Origin: Karalla daura
Taxonomy: Eukaryota > Chordata > Actinopteri > Chaetodontiformes > Leiognathidae
Reading direction: 5' to 3'
NCBI GenBank assembly: GCA_029224185.1
Contig: CM055200.1
Location: 7,044,099 to 7,108,098 of the forward strand
DNA length: 64,000 bases
Translations under genes and position numbers: made by a program
The notes under the pieces: model-generated
What the model was told of the DNA's origin: nothing
The model's input: the letters and a program-made list of their open reading frames with translations, nothing else
The model's database searches: none
Shown here: positions 43,003 to 55,960 of the stretch, piece after piece
How positions within the stretch are numbered: position 1 is the first letter of the stretch
Layout: each line of letters begins with the position of its first letter

Positions 43003-44156
43003 GAGACAGAGAAACAGTGAGAGGACTGATGTCATTTCGAGTTTCCAGAGATGTACCAGAGGCCAAGTCCAACACAGCAGACTGGGAGAAATGATTTCAG
43101 ACCCTGCTAATCACAGCTTTAATTACATATTCTGCTCTCTCTCCTTCTCCTTTCCCTCCCTTTAGATCCATCTCTTCTTGGCTTCAGTTTATGGCCAGAC
43201 GTTTGTCACTCTGCCATCCTCCTTATGGCTTCCTCTCTCCCCCTCTCTGTGTGAAGCAATGGAAACAGGATTTTTCTGCTCAATCTTTCTTTCCACCACT
43301 TCTTTTTCATTTGCTCACCCCACCTCTCTCTCCCTCTTTCCTCCATCCTTGCTCACCTCTGCCTATAAGTCTTTGAAAATTCAGACATTCGGAGTTTGTG
43401 AGCAGCGCGTTCCTGTGTGCAACTGTGTACAAACCCACATCAAAATGACAAGTGCAGCCACAAATGGCACAATGGGGACAGTGCGCAGTTCCTTTTATTT
43501 ATCTGCACATGGTTTTTAGGAGCCTAAGTAAGTGTATGAATGTGCATAGCCTCTGAGGATAAAACTCACTTCAATAATTTATACACTGCAGAGCTTGATC
43601 TCAGCCTTAACGCACAGAGAGATACAGTGAGGGGAACTACAGTCATGGCCGGAACTGCACACAATATGAATACACTGTACTGTATGTTTTCTATCCATCA
43701 AATGGATGCTAAATATGGCACCTAGGGCATGAAGTGTTTATTTCAGGTATAACAAAACAGATGACACCTCTCCCTTGCAGTATACAGAGACTATATAGTC
43801 TGAACAAAAGCCATGCTCACTCTGCGAGGCCAAAGCTTTGAGTGTGTTTTTCAACACGGTATGAACAGAAATAAAATACACACTGTTGCTGATAGTCTCC
43901 TGCAGGATCTGGAGCCGATTTACATGCAGACATTTGATCAGTGACCAGGAATTCCTTTTTCCCTCTCATCATGCAGGGGAAAGTAAAGCAGACAACCCTA
44001 TTCCAAGTGGCATTGCCTCCTTCACATATTAAAATGTGTTTTTCTGTGCAGGATAATAAATAGGTTCAATATTTTCCCATCAACATTTGACTGAATGTGC
44101 TATACTGACGGCCTGAGATAGTTGGAAAACAGATCAGCAGAAAAGGAAAAAGTGTC
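43003..44156. other. Non-coding stretch, pyrimidine-rich in part
   Basis: A pyrimidine-rich tract (43130-43370) contains acceptor-like CTTTAG ending at 43165. The frames here (43178-43519) are Ser/Leu/Phe-rich and unrecognised. The remainder is unique. Confidence 0.4.
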
Positions 44157-44175
44157 TGTGTGTGTGTGTGTGTGT
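44157..44175. repeat. (TG)9 microsatellite
   Basis: Pure TG run. Confidence 0.94.
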
Positions 44176-44296
44176 AAGGTGGCGGGGTTACGAAAAGTTT
44201 GATTTTACTATGCACTGAAAGTAGAGGTAGGAGCAGTGTGTGTAATGGAGGATTTGCTTTTCAAAGGCTTGGAAATTACACAATATACACATACAC

Positions 44297-44349
44297 AGAG
44301 TGAGAGAGAGAGAGAGGAAGGAAAGAGAGAAAGAGGAGGAGAGAGAGAA
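44297..44349. repeat. (GA)n purine microsatellite
   Basis: GA run followed by GGAA and GAGGA variation. Confidence 0.95.
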
Positions 44350-44456
44350 CTTTAATACCTTTACTGTAAATGTGTTAGATACACAGACTAAACACACCTC
44401 TCCCAGCCTTTCATATGGTTGATGAGACATGCCAAGCGCCAAGGGATGTAGCGCAC

Positions 44457-44467
44457 ACAGACACACA

Positions 44468-44508
<41 letters not shown>
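44457..44508. repeat. (AC)n microsatellite, (AC)20 core
   Basis: The pure core is 44469-44508. The array faces a complementary (TG)n at 44612-44630. Confidence 0.97.
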
Positions 44509-44510
<2 letters not shown>

Positions 44511-44611
44511 GGACCTGTGTCCAAACAGCAGGCCATGGCTTGTGTCTCCCTGAACCTGTTTCTTCTCTGTGTGACATACAACAGACAGAGGGGCAACTGT
44601 AGGCCATTCAA

Positions 44612-44662
44612 TGTGTGTGTGTGTGTGTGTAAGTGGGGGAGAGGGAGAGAGAGAGAGAGGGA
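44612..44662. repeat. (TG)9 then GA-rich compound repeat
   Basis: TG run 44612-44630, then GGGGGAGAGGGAGAGAGAGA to about 44660. Confidence 0.95.
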
Positions 44663-46305
44663 TGAGGGAAAGCAGTAAACCATTTACTGCTCTAAATTAC
44701 CTGCTTTCTGGTGGTCACTTCAGCATGTGTATATGAAAGCAATTACAAGCAGAGACAGTAAGAGATGAGAAAAATCAGGCTTTGAAAAATGGCTAACAGT
44801 TGATTGGCTCGCTGTCCAGATATGATATTAGTAACAGGGTAATGGAAACTAAAACCATTCAAGCGAGAAGAGAAGTGTTTTGTGCTAAATGTTTATGTGC
44901 CATATTGGCTGTTAAAAACAAGGTTCACATTGATTTTTTTCCATTTCTCTTTTCTATCACTGGCTGATCAACAAGTCTTCCTGTCGCACGACTTCCTCTC
45001 CCTCCCCTCCATTCATTTATTTTAATCCCAACTTGTTTGTTTTATCCTTTGTTGATGCGGTGGTTTTGTATTGATTGTCATTTACTCCCACTTTCCCGCA
45101 TAGCAGTGCCAACGATTCAGACCTCTCCGAATTTCAGGCTTGTTTTTCGAACCAAACTGATGAGAGACTCTCAGCCAGAAACACAAAAACATCAACATGT
45201 CAGAGACTCCCACGAACCACCAACACTGATCCGTGAGGGACAGAAGTCCAGCTGACGCATGAACATTTGATAAAAATAAAATATCCGAGGGTGAAGTCTT
45301 GATTAGCAGGGCTTTTTGCCCACTCAGTTCCACTCACACAGGCCTTTCTTAGATTTCCTTATTTGTTAACAAGAACCCATGGCAACAGCTCTCAACATGT
45401 CACTGACAGATGCACTGGGGTAGCACTTAATCCTGCCCTGAGCTCAATGAGAGACAGTTGAAACCACGGCTACTTCCCATTTCAGAGGTCTCACAAGACT
45501 CAGTATGTCAAAGGTCTAAATGACTGATCAGGTTTTTCTTTATTTAGACTCAAATTTTGGAATTAGGTGATTCTAATCTGATAATCTGATGTAATCTGAT
45601 GTAAAGAGGTGCACAGGACTCAGTCAACCAAAGGCCACACCTTCCATCTTGTGGCTTCAGGTATGGGACACAAATGTGGGCTGTTAAGAGTCACAAATTG
45701 ATGAATAGCAGTCTCGGTGTGAGATGCAGGGGACAAAGTATACCCAGAGATGCCGGCACACATGATGCATATCGGCCTGGATTGCTTAATGGCCCGTTAC
45801 TGTGGCCTTCTGTCATTCAACATTGCACTGCACAGCGTATCTGTAAAAATACTCTACAGAGTGTTTCGTAAATGAAAGAAAATAACATCTATGTGTAGTT
45901 TCTCACCAAAATCTGTGTGTGCATCTTTGAGGTTTAGCTCCCTTGATGTGCCTAAACACCCCGCCATCAAACACCTGCTTCCAGTCTTGTTTGCTTGTTA
46001 GTATGCATGTACTATTCCACTTTTGCAATTTTCGAGAATTCACTGTCAGAAACACGTTCTCCTTATGTCAGCGGACCAACGGGGACAATCTGTGAAATAT
46101 TTGATTCATTCAGACAGAAAGCCAAATGCTTTCAAGACTGCCACGGTGTACTGCTTCTTACGGAGTGGAGCGTGCAGCACGAGAGGCAAGGATGGCTGAG
46201 ACAGAGAGAAAGTTCAAAGAGATCGCAAGAGAAGAGCTGAGAGCGATGAAAGATGCTAACTATCAAGGAGAGAAAGTTAAAAGGAGGGTAAAAGTGTGAT
46301 AGAGG
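44663..46305. other. Non-coding stretch, nothing recognised
   Basis: Unique sequence. TAATCTGATG-type short tandem repetition lies at 45574-45603. Several short open frames, none with a domain. Confidence 0.45.
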
Positions 46306-46309
46306 AAGA

Positions 46310-46380
46310 CATTTGAGAGACAGTGAGAGAGAGATAGAGAGAGAGGGAGGGAGACAGGGAGGGAGAAGGAACACGAAGGG
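46310..46380. repeat. GA-rich low-complexity tract
   Basis: Purine-rich GAGA/GGGA tract, core 46322-46366. Confidence 0.92.
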
Positions 46381-48115
46381 AAGGAGAGCCTGAGGCCTTT
46401 CTCTCCTGCTCTCTCGTCCTCCATGGCATCATGGGAGTCAGTGTGCTACATTAGAAACAGGATCAGCTGATAGCCTACATCCACCGCTGGCCTGACTCTG
46501 TTACAATGCCACTGCACAGCCCTGTCTTCCTTCATGGTGGAGTCTGGAAAACATACAGAGGTGTGATGGAAGTAATGACAGTGACAGCTGGAAGACTTAA
46601 AGATGTCCTTCACAACTGTGAAAACTCTAACTGCATGTCAAGAAAAGCTTTACCTCAACGCTCAGTGAGTTTCTCTGACAGTAGATCCCAGAAACAGCAG
46701 GTAAAAAAAAAATTGTTTGAACTAGTTTAGTGCAAATAAATCTGCTCACCTCACTTATTGTATATCAAAAATTACAAGACCTGAATAAGGACTATGCGAT
46801 ATGAAGGATTCTACAACAACAAAGGCCTTTTACTCAAACGGAACATAAAACAAGTCAACAGACATTTAAATAAACCCCACGGGCTGCAAACACACAACAT
46901 CAAATCCACAGCTCCCTTTCCTGTAAGTCTGTGTCACTGTGTGTGTGGGCATGTGTGAGTTTGCTGTTGCTCAACGAAGATTAAAGACAGTTGTTATGGG
47001 CCAGGGACTTCATGAGGAGACGCAGAGAGTCCATATATTTCTATCATGAGGAAAGGACACAAGTGGTGCAACCTGGCTCCTGCCCAGTAATCACAGTTAC
47101 TGAGGGAGGCAAGGTCCTGCTCTGCTAGCTTTTCTTAAGTGTCCCACAGAGGGTTTATTCCATTTGTCTTAATGAAAAGGTGAAATGTGTTCCAGGCTGT
47201 AAGATGCACAAGTAGCCACTGCACCATTTGGGTTCAAACCATTTGCCATTTAGCAAAGTTATGAGCAAAAAAGAGGGAAACATAGTAGCATTTTATGTGT
47301 ATAGTATATGTATGGTATCACTGCGTCGTTCCCTCATTAGGTGAGATGGGGCTCATTTCATATGCAACAATAAATATATGGACTGAGTAAAGTGTCTTGG
47401 ATGGAATTATTTTCTTCGCTGCAAATGTTTTGACTTTAATGGGGTTTTTTTTCTGCTTCAGAAGCTGAACTGAGAACTTTTATCAAACCTGCAGGTCCTG
47501 ACTCATCAGGTGGCCATTTCCAGCTCTGATAAGCTCTGATAAGCTTTTTTTTTTTCAGGATCAAATGGCAGACAGGCAGTTTGTGACCCGCTGAGGAAGA
47601 TGCAGCTGTCAAAGACCTAAAAGATAAATGAATGTTTCATTCTGGTAGTCAACAGGGTTTGCTCAACATCATTCAGTATAGCATAAAAGTTTGCAATAAT
47701 TCAAGAGGATACAATTAGTTTTCTGTGTAGTACACATTAGTTTAATACAGCCAGGGAGCCACAAAGCAGCTAGCTTAACGCTCACTTGTAGCTACACAGA
47801 CTTAGCAACACATTAGTTTGTCAGCTTAGGCCTTCCTCTCATCTCACGTACAAACACAAACAAGCATTGTGTTGTGCTGCAGCTTGTTCAACAAGCGGCT
47901 GAGCAACCCTCACTGGGGAACAGTGCGCTGCTAACACCAGTTCGCAGGCTACACGGTCAATTAGCTGCTCGGCTGCAGATTGTCAGACTTTACGCAGACA
48001 TACCTACAAATGTCAGTTTGGCTGCTCTGCAGCAGGTGTTAGTGTGTCTTCACACTGTCACATGACCTGCAGAGCCAGGACACGCAATGCACTCTCAGTC
48101 TTCCAGACGATATCA
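46381..48115. other. Non-coding stretch, nothing recognised
   Basis: Unique sequence. GCTCTGATAA is duplicated in tandem at 47523-47542, then followed by a T10 run. Open frames 46506-46730 and 47874-48065 lack domains. Confidence 0.45.
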
Positions 48116-48117
48116 GT

Positions 48118-48136
48118 CACACACACACACACACAA
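48118..48136. repeat. (CA)9 microsatellite
   Basis: Pure CA run of about 18 bases. Confidence 0.94.
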
Positions 48137-48197
48137 TGTTGTCATAGCGATCTGCTGGTGCCTATTTTCAGCTCACATAGAGTTAAGAAATACAAAG

Positions 48198-48272
48198 AGG
48201 ACAGGTCACCAGTCCATCACAGGACAAATACCAAGTCTCTCACTCATACCTAGGTGGACTGTGGGACAAAAT
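48198..48272 (-). mobile_element. Dispersed teleost repeat, internal fragment
   Basis: GGACAGGTCACCAGTCCATC (48199-48218) followed by ACAGGACAAATAC and GGTGGACTGTGGGA corresponds to the reverse complement of the family at 3.67 kb with the centre deleted. Confidence 0.65.
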
Positions 48273-50596
48273 CAAGGACCATTGTGTGGCTATTATTCTG
48301 CCTTTGTTCTAGGTTTAGGATTAAATAGGTCTGTGTTCCGGTCAGCTACGGACAGGTACTACCTCTTACAACACAAGGTCTTCAGATGTGATAAAAACAT
48401 GCCTCTGTGTTGTGTGTGTTCTGGTGAAAGAGGCATAAAAAGCTTCCCTCTGTCAGTCTGTGAAGTCACGGATATAGATGCACTCACAGACAAACACACA
48501 CATACACATTAACAAGGGGCTTCTCTTCCTTGACAGTCTGTTCATCCTATCATGGCTCGCCTGGGAGAAGCTTGTCACTACGGAGACAGGCAGCAGGGCC
48601 ACCAGGGCATTGTGGGATATCTTAGTCCTCCAACATATAGACAACCTGCCATTCCTGATAGATGGAGGAGTGGATTTATTTGTCTCACTTCCTCTCTCTC
48701 TCTTTCTCTACACTTGACTCGCCCTTTCCATTTCATTCAACGTGTTTTGCCAGGCTGCCTCCCTTGTGTCCTTTCCTCCCTTTTATATGGTTCTTGCTCA
48801 AATAAATTTCATATATCAGGATTGCATATCCAATAGAGATGTGCATTTTTTTCAACCCACTCTGATAACTGATGGCTTTCTGCTTGTCAAACCTAAACCA
48901 ATAGCAATAACCAATAACACTTTTAATAGTTTATATACACACCTGAGGTAAAGTCAGATGCAGTGAGTAAAGATGATCTTAACATTACAGCAAGGAGTGC
49001 ACATACAGTAACAGTTGGTGAGAAACTCAGGAGAGATACTGCTTGGTACACCCTCACCAAGACCACATATACTGAGGGCAGCACTCTGGACTTGAACAAA
49101 CACCTGGGCGTAAACTCACCTCCCGTGGTTGCCTCCAATCCAGCAAAAGGAGTGAGATCATATCGGCACATTTCTAGCAGCTCTCCTGGAACAAAGGTCG
49201 GATCCAGCATGGACAGCTGAAGCTAAAGGCCATTGACAGGAATGACTTGGAGCACCATCAAGCTCTGTCTGGGAGTACAGAGACCCGGGTGAGCTAATTG
49301 GAGAACTCCTGCGTCATGACACTGGTGTTGCTGGACGGGGACCCTTCTGGTGTGTGAGCCTGCTTGTTTGCATCCAGCCGACAGCGGTTTGGCTTTCCAA
49401 GGTCTACATGGTAGTCACACCCACCCCACCCCACTCCCCCACCCTGTTGGGTGAATGTCATCAGGCATGTCCAACTATTACACAAAGGGCTGCGTGGCTG
49501 CTGGATGTTTCTTTCATACCAAGCTGAAGCACAGAAGATTTGCCTTATTTGCTTAACTGATCTCAATCATCAGACAGTTGATTGGTCAAACTGTATACTC
49601 TTCAATAGTTGGTTGTAGAGTAGTTTGGACATGCCGGAGCAAAGAGAACCCCATTCATATATTTGATAGCGACGTGGGGCAGGTATTACTCTTTTATTCT
49701 AAATTCCTCATAATTGACATTTTAGGGATGCAAATGAGGTTTTGAGGTTGCAACATGCCGTTCCTCAGGCAGGAGTTTCCTTTGATTATATAATGGGTGC
49801 AATGACCTGTTTTGGTTTTAGAGCTGCTAGATACGAAAGGAATTTCAGTAGCCTGCATTTCCATGAAAAGTTTTGGTTATGATGCTTTTTGTGATTTTTG
49901 GGGATTAACCATAGTGATAAATAGAAAACAAGAATGAAACGGCTTTTAAAACACTTTAAACAGAGGAAACCCACATCTAATGCTGGCAGCCTGTTTCCAT
50001 TTCATCATCTCAATGATCCATTTATTGTAAGTAGTCTCATGATGACCTCAGTGATGGAAAAACCTCATTCTCCTTAATCAGGTGAGCGGGCCGCCCCAGG
50101 CTATCCCTCGAGCATGTGACCCGCATTACTCACCATTCATCTCATTACAGACTCGCAATCAGCCTTAACTGACTAACTGGCACACCCACGTTCCTGTACA
50201 TTCAGGAAGCACAGGGGGAGGGAAAACAAGAGATGAAAGGAAGCGTGATGAATACACGTCCATGAATGGATGATCATGTATAAATGGCAAGTCTTTGTTT
50301 AGATCATTTCCTGCCACAGAAATGTTCCTTTAACAGTTCAATGTGTACATTGTAGTGTCAGGCAGAAGTCTTGGCCAAAAACATTGTAATCGTTTAATTG
50401 TCGAAAACTCAACATTGCCTCTATATATGTTGTTTTTTCCAGGACACCATTGATCACTCCACGCGAAGAGACAGTTTTACTCATTGAAAGAAAATCCGAG
50501 CTCTCTTTCTCTCATTAAGATGGATCAGTGAGTGACTCCCTGCTGTCCTCACATTCAGAATCAAAGTCGCCGCTCAGACACGCTGTAGGGTGCTCA
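48273..50596. other. Non-coding stretch, nothing recognised
   Basis: Mostly unique, AT-leaning. A C-rich CCACCCCACCCCACTCCCCC stretch at 49422-49441 is i-motif/G-quadruplex capable on the opposite strand. Open frames 48478-49220 (plus) and 48923-49566 (minus) overlap and lack domains. Confidence 0.45.
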
Positions 50597-50622
50597 ACAC
50601 ACACACACACACACACACACAC
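50597..50622. repeat. (AC)13 microsatellite
   Basis: Pure AC run of 26 bases. Confidence 0.96.
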
Positions 50623-52130
50623 GGAGGACAAATGATGGTAAACTTGGCTTCAATTCCTAAGCGACCGCACTACCGTAGCAATCATGTCAGCTCGGTGACA
50701 TACAGTATGAGAACATGGAGACGGAGCTCACCACCAAATCCCTCCACTGAACGGCAACCGTAACATTATGTGCTAGGAGAGGCCGCGGAGAGTCTCCCAG
50801 CTGGAATTCCTGAATTATGCTGCTATTCCAGGGATCACGGGAGAATTCCGAAGGGTCGAATCCCAGCGGACCCAGACTGACATTTATTATTATGACTAAT
50901 TTATCCGTCGTATATTTTTAGAAAGTGCACATATGCATTATATATTTACAGTGAAATAGCTTTCCAAAACGTACACAAAAACACATTTTAGCATGCTTCC
51001 GTCATGCTACAATCTCGGGCTCTTCCTTGCTTTCTTTTGCATGTTAAAGCTGCTTGTGTATTGTTGATTAGACTTAACAGACTGCCACTTTCACTCGCCC
51101 TGCAAGATTTCAAAGTAAGTATCCGGGGATGTTTTCTTCCATCGAACTGGAGCCAGAAGACAGTTTTTGACAGAAAGCTAAACATAGCTACAGCCAGTAT
51201 CCCTTTTTCATAGACACTGATGTATGCACAACAAATTTGTCTACAGGGTTTTGTACACTTTGCGGTTTGAAGACCAGCTTGGGGGTAACGGCAATGTCAG
51301 AGAAAAGCTGTCAGTGCCACATCGTGACACGCAGATGTGACACGCGACAGTGTGGCCAAAAGGTCTCAAAGTGCCACGGCGGCGAGATCGTTTTCATCTG
51401 TGTGTTTGCCCACTGTCTCCTTTCCTTTTACCCCTGTGAGGAGTTTGAGCTTAAAGGGAGAGATGAAAAGGAGATATACTTTCTCGTTCTTGCAGACAGT
51501 TTGGAGAAGAGGCTGAATCGCTTTCATGCTCATGTCATAAAGATGCTAGAAACATGAGACATCACGTTAGCGCTGCTGGCTAAGAAACAGTGCCACAAAT
51601 AACAATTTTTCACTTTGGGGTTTTTACGCATAATTAAAAAGATGAGCTCTAGCTTCGTATGAAGTCATATCAATCCTCTAATCTCACTCTGTGGGGAAAG
51701 CAGACATGCCTAGTTTCCAAAACTGCTTTATGATCCCCAGCTTTTAAAGTGACTGCCTCACTCCTACGTACCCATGGACTGTTTGGGTTTAGGGTCGGAT
51801 TTAGGATTGAAACCAAACGTTTTAACGTGTGTTTAGTGCTGAGGATCTCAGATGGGGTTTCCTGATCTCTGCCTGGGATTTCATTCACCTCCGTATGGAA
51901 CGAGGCAAAACCTTTGCCTATCAAAGTCATGCTGGATGTGCCATTGGAGGTTTTTTTCCCTTGTCATTCAGCTTCTTTTGAAGCTGACAAGGCCACATGT
52001 TAACGAATGAGGGGAAGCAAGCCGTCGTCTAGTGGTGGGCTTAGCACGGCACATCTGTTGAGTCAGAGTGTAAGTGAGGTCACCAGACATTTTGTTGCAA
52101 AGAGAGTGGTTTCCCTGTTGACCCTCACTC
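50623..52130. other. Non-coding stretch with a consensus donor
   Basis: Unique sequence. GTAAGT at 51116-51121 is a perfect intron-start hexamer after TTTCAAA. The open frame through it (51004-51213) is unrecognised. The 106-aa frame 51237-51557 is also unrecognised. Confidence 0.4.
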
Positions 52131-52181
52131 TCAAACACACAGACACACACACATACACACACACACACACCATCATCATCA
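52131..52181. repeat. (AC)n then (CAT)3 compound repeat
   Basis: Interrupted AC repeats, pure at 52155-52170, followed by CATCATCATC. Confidence 0.95.
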
Positions 52182-54180
52182 CTCACCGCTTATCACACAG
52201 CAAACACTCTACGATCTATTAATCGGAGCAGTTTATTAGATTGAAAACTGCAGCATAACCAAAAGCTCATTTTCCAGTCCATCCTGACATTTTAATGTTT
52301 TTGGATTAAACCATAGGTAGCTTGGCGCCTGTCACAGCCAGATTGTGTTGTTCTGTGCAGTGGGAGAGAGAACAGAAAGAGAGACCAGGATCTGAGTCAT
52401 GCATGGCTGTTATTAAAAAAACAAACTCCCGACACCTACATGCCACAGAAACACATAGAAGAAGATGAAGAGAGCGCAGGATTGCAGAAACATACAGACA
52501 TGTTATCCTTACTGATTTTTTATTTCATTATGACACACCTGTTGAGTGAACGGCTGAAGCTCTTGCAGACCCTCATAAAACATTTGCGAAAAAGGAAGGC
52601 AGCGTCTGAAAAAGGAATCAGGAGGAGAGATACAAGGGACCCTGCATATTTCTTTGGCCTGTCTGAGCCTGTGACAAAGCATCACATCCAGACATTGTCC
52701 CCATGCAAACTGGGACATCTTGTCATCATAGATTACATAGAAAATCTATCCAGAGGCATGACATGGCTTTTCCACCGTTGAGGAATATTGCTTCTTAAAC
52801 CACAATCCACGAATGATTCTGGTTTCCTTTCTGCCACAGTTATGAGTTTTTTTTGTTGTTTTTTTTTTACCTCAAATCTAAATCAAATAGACCCTGCTAT
52901 GTGGGATGGGAGAGATGCTTTGCACCAATTATAACCTGGGATTTTAAAGCTGAAAAGGCAACATGTCAACACAATCAAAGATTTTGGTTTCCTGCAGCTT
53001 TAAAAATAAATCTTTAAGCTGCCTTCATCTAAATCCCAGCTCATGACTGAAGTGGATTTAATAGGTGAAATCAATCAGAGATCAGAGCCTGGATTCTCCT
53101 GATCAGCTTGTTTCATTGGGAGAGCATGTGGACATAATATATTTGCAGCTTTGAACTCAGAGACAGAGACACAGGGACAGAGAGAGAGAGAGATGAAAAA
53201 GAGAGGCAGATGAATCGGTATCAGATCTCTGTAAGCCACAGATTCACGCACGCTGGAGCTCGGACAGATTAGCTTACGCTGCAGCTGCTGCTGTTGCACC
53301 AAGCGAGAGAGCATGTGTGTCTGTATGGATGTGTGCGTGTGCTTGTGTGTCTCCTCCTCCATCCCGCGCTGCACTTGTTGTGTGTATCGTTGCTCTCCTT
53401 GCAGCACCAATGCAGCAATCAGGAGGGCAGCGGACGTGTCCGCGTGTGTCTATACGTTCTCCGTGTTGTGCGCTACCATGTCCCACAGGGACCGCTATCA
53501 GTATATCTAACCAGGCTCCAGGCAAAACTCGCTCTCTCACATCAAATCCACGTGATTCGGGCCGCTAAGCAACACAAATCAGTTTAACGTCCACTCAGTT
53601 ATCGCAGCCCCAAGTTCACTTTGCAGCTCGCCCGATGAAGTCCACGTCAGCGCTTCACCTTGGCCTCGTCTGGTGACTCGCACCAGATTGCTGGATTTGT
53701 CATGGGTTTTGAACATTTCATGTCACAGCATCCTCATAAATGTGTCACAGAGGACGAGTTCTTTTAGTGGAAATGTCCATAAATCTACTCAGAGGCTGGA
53801 GATTTATCAGCGAGACACATGTGGTGCATCAGGATGTCCGCTTCATAGGATTTGCATACAAAACATCTAATCCATCACAGTCAGACCCTCTAGTTTTGGA
53901 CCGAGAGACACGCTGAGAGACAATTTATAGCTCATACAAAATCTCTACAATAGAGTCCACCCTTCTTCATCACTTGCAGACTACCAGCATGAGCACAAGC
54001 TGGATTAAGGAACACACTGGCACTAGAGTCGACACACACTCAAGGAAATATTTTTTAATAAACCACATGAATTTGAGGTTAAATGGATTTGTTTACTCAA
54101 GCAATTACAGTTCTAAAATTACTGTTCATACCAAAAGCTTCAACACTGTGATACGGAAGATTTGCTATCGTTTTGAGGAG
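52182..54180. other. Non-coding stretch, nothing recognised
   Basis: Unique sequence. T-rich run 52849-52869, GA-rich 53160-53192, TG-rich 53311-53350. Overlapping frames around 53274-53587 on both strands lack domains. The 113-aa frame 52440-52781 is unrecognised. Confidence 0.4.
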
Positions 54181-54183
54181 ACT

Positions 54184-54445
54184 GCAGCTCAGGGTCAGAG
54201 CAGTCGTCCGTGAATCAGAAGGTCAACGGATCGATCCCCACAATGTCCTCAAGATACTGTAACTGAATCCTCAGACTGCCCTTGAGGCTGTGATATCAGT
54301 GTATGAAGATGCATGTTGGTTAAACCTACTGGCCGAACAGCCTGTGCCCAACACGGTATGGTATGAGTGAATGTGATCCTGGCCTGGCATCAGTACTGTG
54401 CATAGAGGTCCAAATAAGAACTCCATTAAATAAACAGCCTGAGTG
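54184..54445 (+). mobile_element. tRNA-derived SINE-like element, decayed
   Basis: GCTCAGGGTCAGAGCAGTCG (54187-54206) is box-A-like and CGGATCGATCCCC (54227-54239) is box-B-like at tRNA spacing. The body follows, and GAGTGAATGTGATCCTGG (54366-54383) matches a phrase remembered from fish SINE tails. Strongly diverged. Confidence 0.6.
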
Positions 54446-54609
54446 GAAACAGACAAAACAGTTGATTAAATGAGAACTACATCTATTTACTTCATTTGAA
54501 TACTGTAAGTATAATTGAAGAATCTACGTATGTACTCAAGAACAAGCAGGACTCGCCTGCTTTGCGACACACTGGAGATTAATGACTAGAGGAACACTTC
54601 ACCATAAGC

Positions 54610-54715
54610 TGTTGACATCGCACCCGCCCACGTTGTCTCAGACCATCTGAGTGTTTGACCTGGCAGTCTCCCAACCATGGAGCTATTCCTCTTAACCTTT
54701 AGGCCACTGCCAGCA
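54610..54715 (-). mobile_element. tRNA-derived SINE-like head, reverse orientation
   Basis: The reverse complement reads GGCCTAAAGGTTAAGAGG (box-A-like), then GGTTGGGAGACTGCCAGGTC (box-B-like part). It points opposite to the SINE-like element 170 bases upstream. Confidence 0.45.
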
Positions 54716-54916
54716 TATTTTATCATATAGCTATAGTCTCCTTTTTGAGACTTAGAAGACAAGCGGCGTACAGCAAAGGCTCGTCGCTGCACACCCCCAT
54801 GTCATTCTCCAAGGCGCACAAATGACAACTTACTCAAATTTCATTACCGTCTACATAACATCTGTCTCCATGATCCTGACAAGTATAAGTGGATCACAAT
54901 GCTTCACACTGTTTCA

Positions 54917-54930
54917 TTTTTTTTTTTTTG
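54917..54930. repeat. T-rich homopolymer
   Basis: About thirteen Ts followed by GAGGGGG. Confidence 0.9.
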
Positions 54931-55960
54931 AGGGGGTTTCATTTGCCCATTTGTGGTCCAGTCCAGGCCAAAGAGGAGCAGGAAGGTGCTTTCAGCATAA
55001 GAGCACTTAAGTTCAAAAGGTAAGATCAAGAAAGACTCACTTGAGGTTAAATCCACAAAACAAATTCCCTGATGTAATTGCAACTGCTTACTCTGGCAAT
55101 AAAGCTGTTTCCTTAAGGCTTTCCTCATAGTTTGTACTGCACACCTCGTATATCCCAACATTCACTGCCTGTGATCTCTCTGCCTACCTTAAGTAAGCGC
55201 AGACGAGCACTTAGTGCTGTCACTTTCTTCCCCCTCATACAGTCTAAAACGCAACTGCAACACCGCCTCAATCTCTGTGTATCACGCCTCCTGCCAAACA
55301 CTGAGCTCATCCCCCACATCTGTACCAACATTAGCCCAATGTCGTCAAACACAGTCGCATCCTTTTTTGGAAAAAAAGTTCCCCTTGTTGCTAACCGCCC
55401 CAAACTATGCTCGCTATGTTAACGTGTTGTAAACATTAAATGGTCACACGGGTCTATGAAGGGGGGGGGCGAGGAGGTGAGGGGAAAAAGAGGAGCAGTC
55501 ACAGGAGGAGACTGCCACTTCTACATACTGTGTGTCATGGGGAAACCACAGAAAGACAGGAGAAATTCCAGCTAAGAGGAGCGATCCGTCAGCCGTAATG
55601 TCTGATTAAATTGCAGCAGACGTCTTGGTGCTGCTTGGCTCTGACTGCAAGTTGGCTCCACTGTTCATCACGGAGTGGAGTGAGGTGAAGAGGAAGACAG
55701 AGAGCGATGGGAGGGACAGCGGCTCATTTAAAATTCAAAGTCGAGTTACTGAGTCACCCTCTTTCCTGTGCAACATGGAAAAAGGACAGAATGGGGCAGA
55801 ATACCAAATGCAAAAAAGCCACAAAAAAAAAAGGAAAAAAAAAGGATGTGCTCAGTGGTCATGGTGGTGAGCAGGTCTAGCATTTGCCACACTTGTCATC
55901 TTAATTCAGCGCAGCGGAACGCCAACACTTGCTAATTAGCACTTGACACGTGTACCAAAA
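54931..55960. other. Non-coding stretch, one two-strand open block
   Basis: 55125-55422 is open on both strands (96 aa plus, 92 aa minus) without being a simple repeat. Neither peptide is recognised. A-rich tracts lie at 55822-55846, and a G9 run near 55460-55468. The rest is unique. Confidence 0.4.

Noticed and set aside
51990..52060. tRNA-like stretch CGTCGTCTAGTGGTGGG
   Set aside because: It resembles a tRNA-Glu or SINE box A, but no box B or cloverleaf closure follows.
53274..53587. Overlapping frames on both strands near a TG tract
   Set aside because: Four frames are open at once in CG- and TG-rich sequence. None resembles a known protein.
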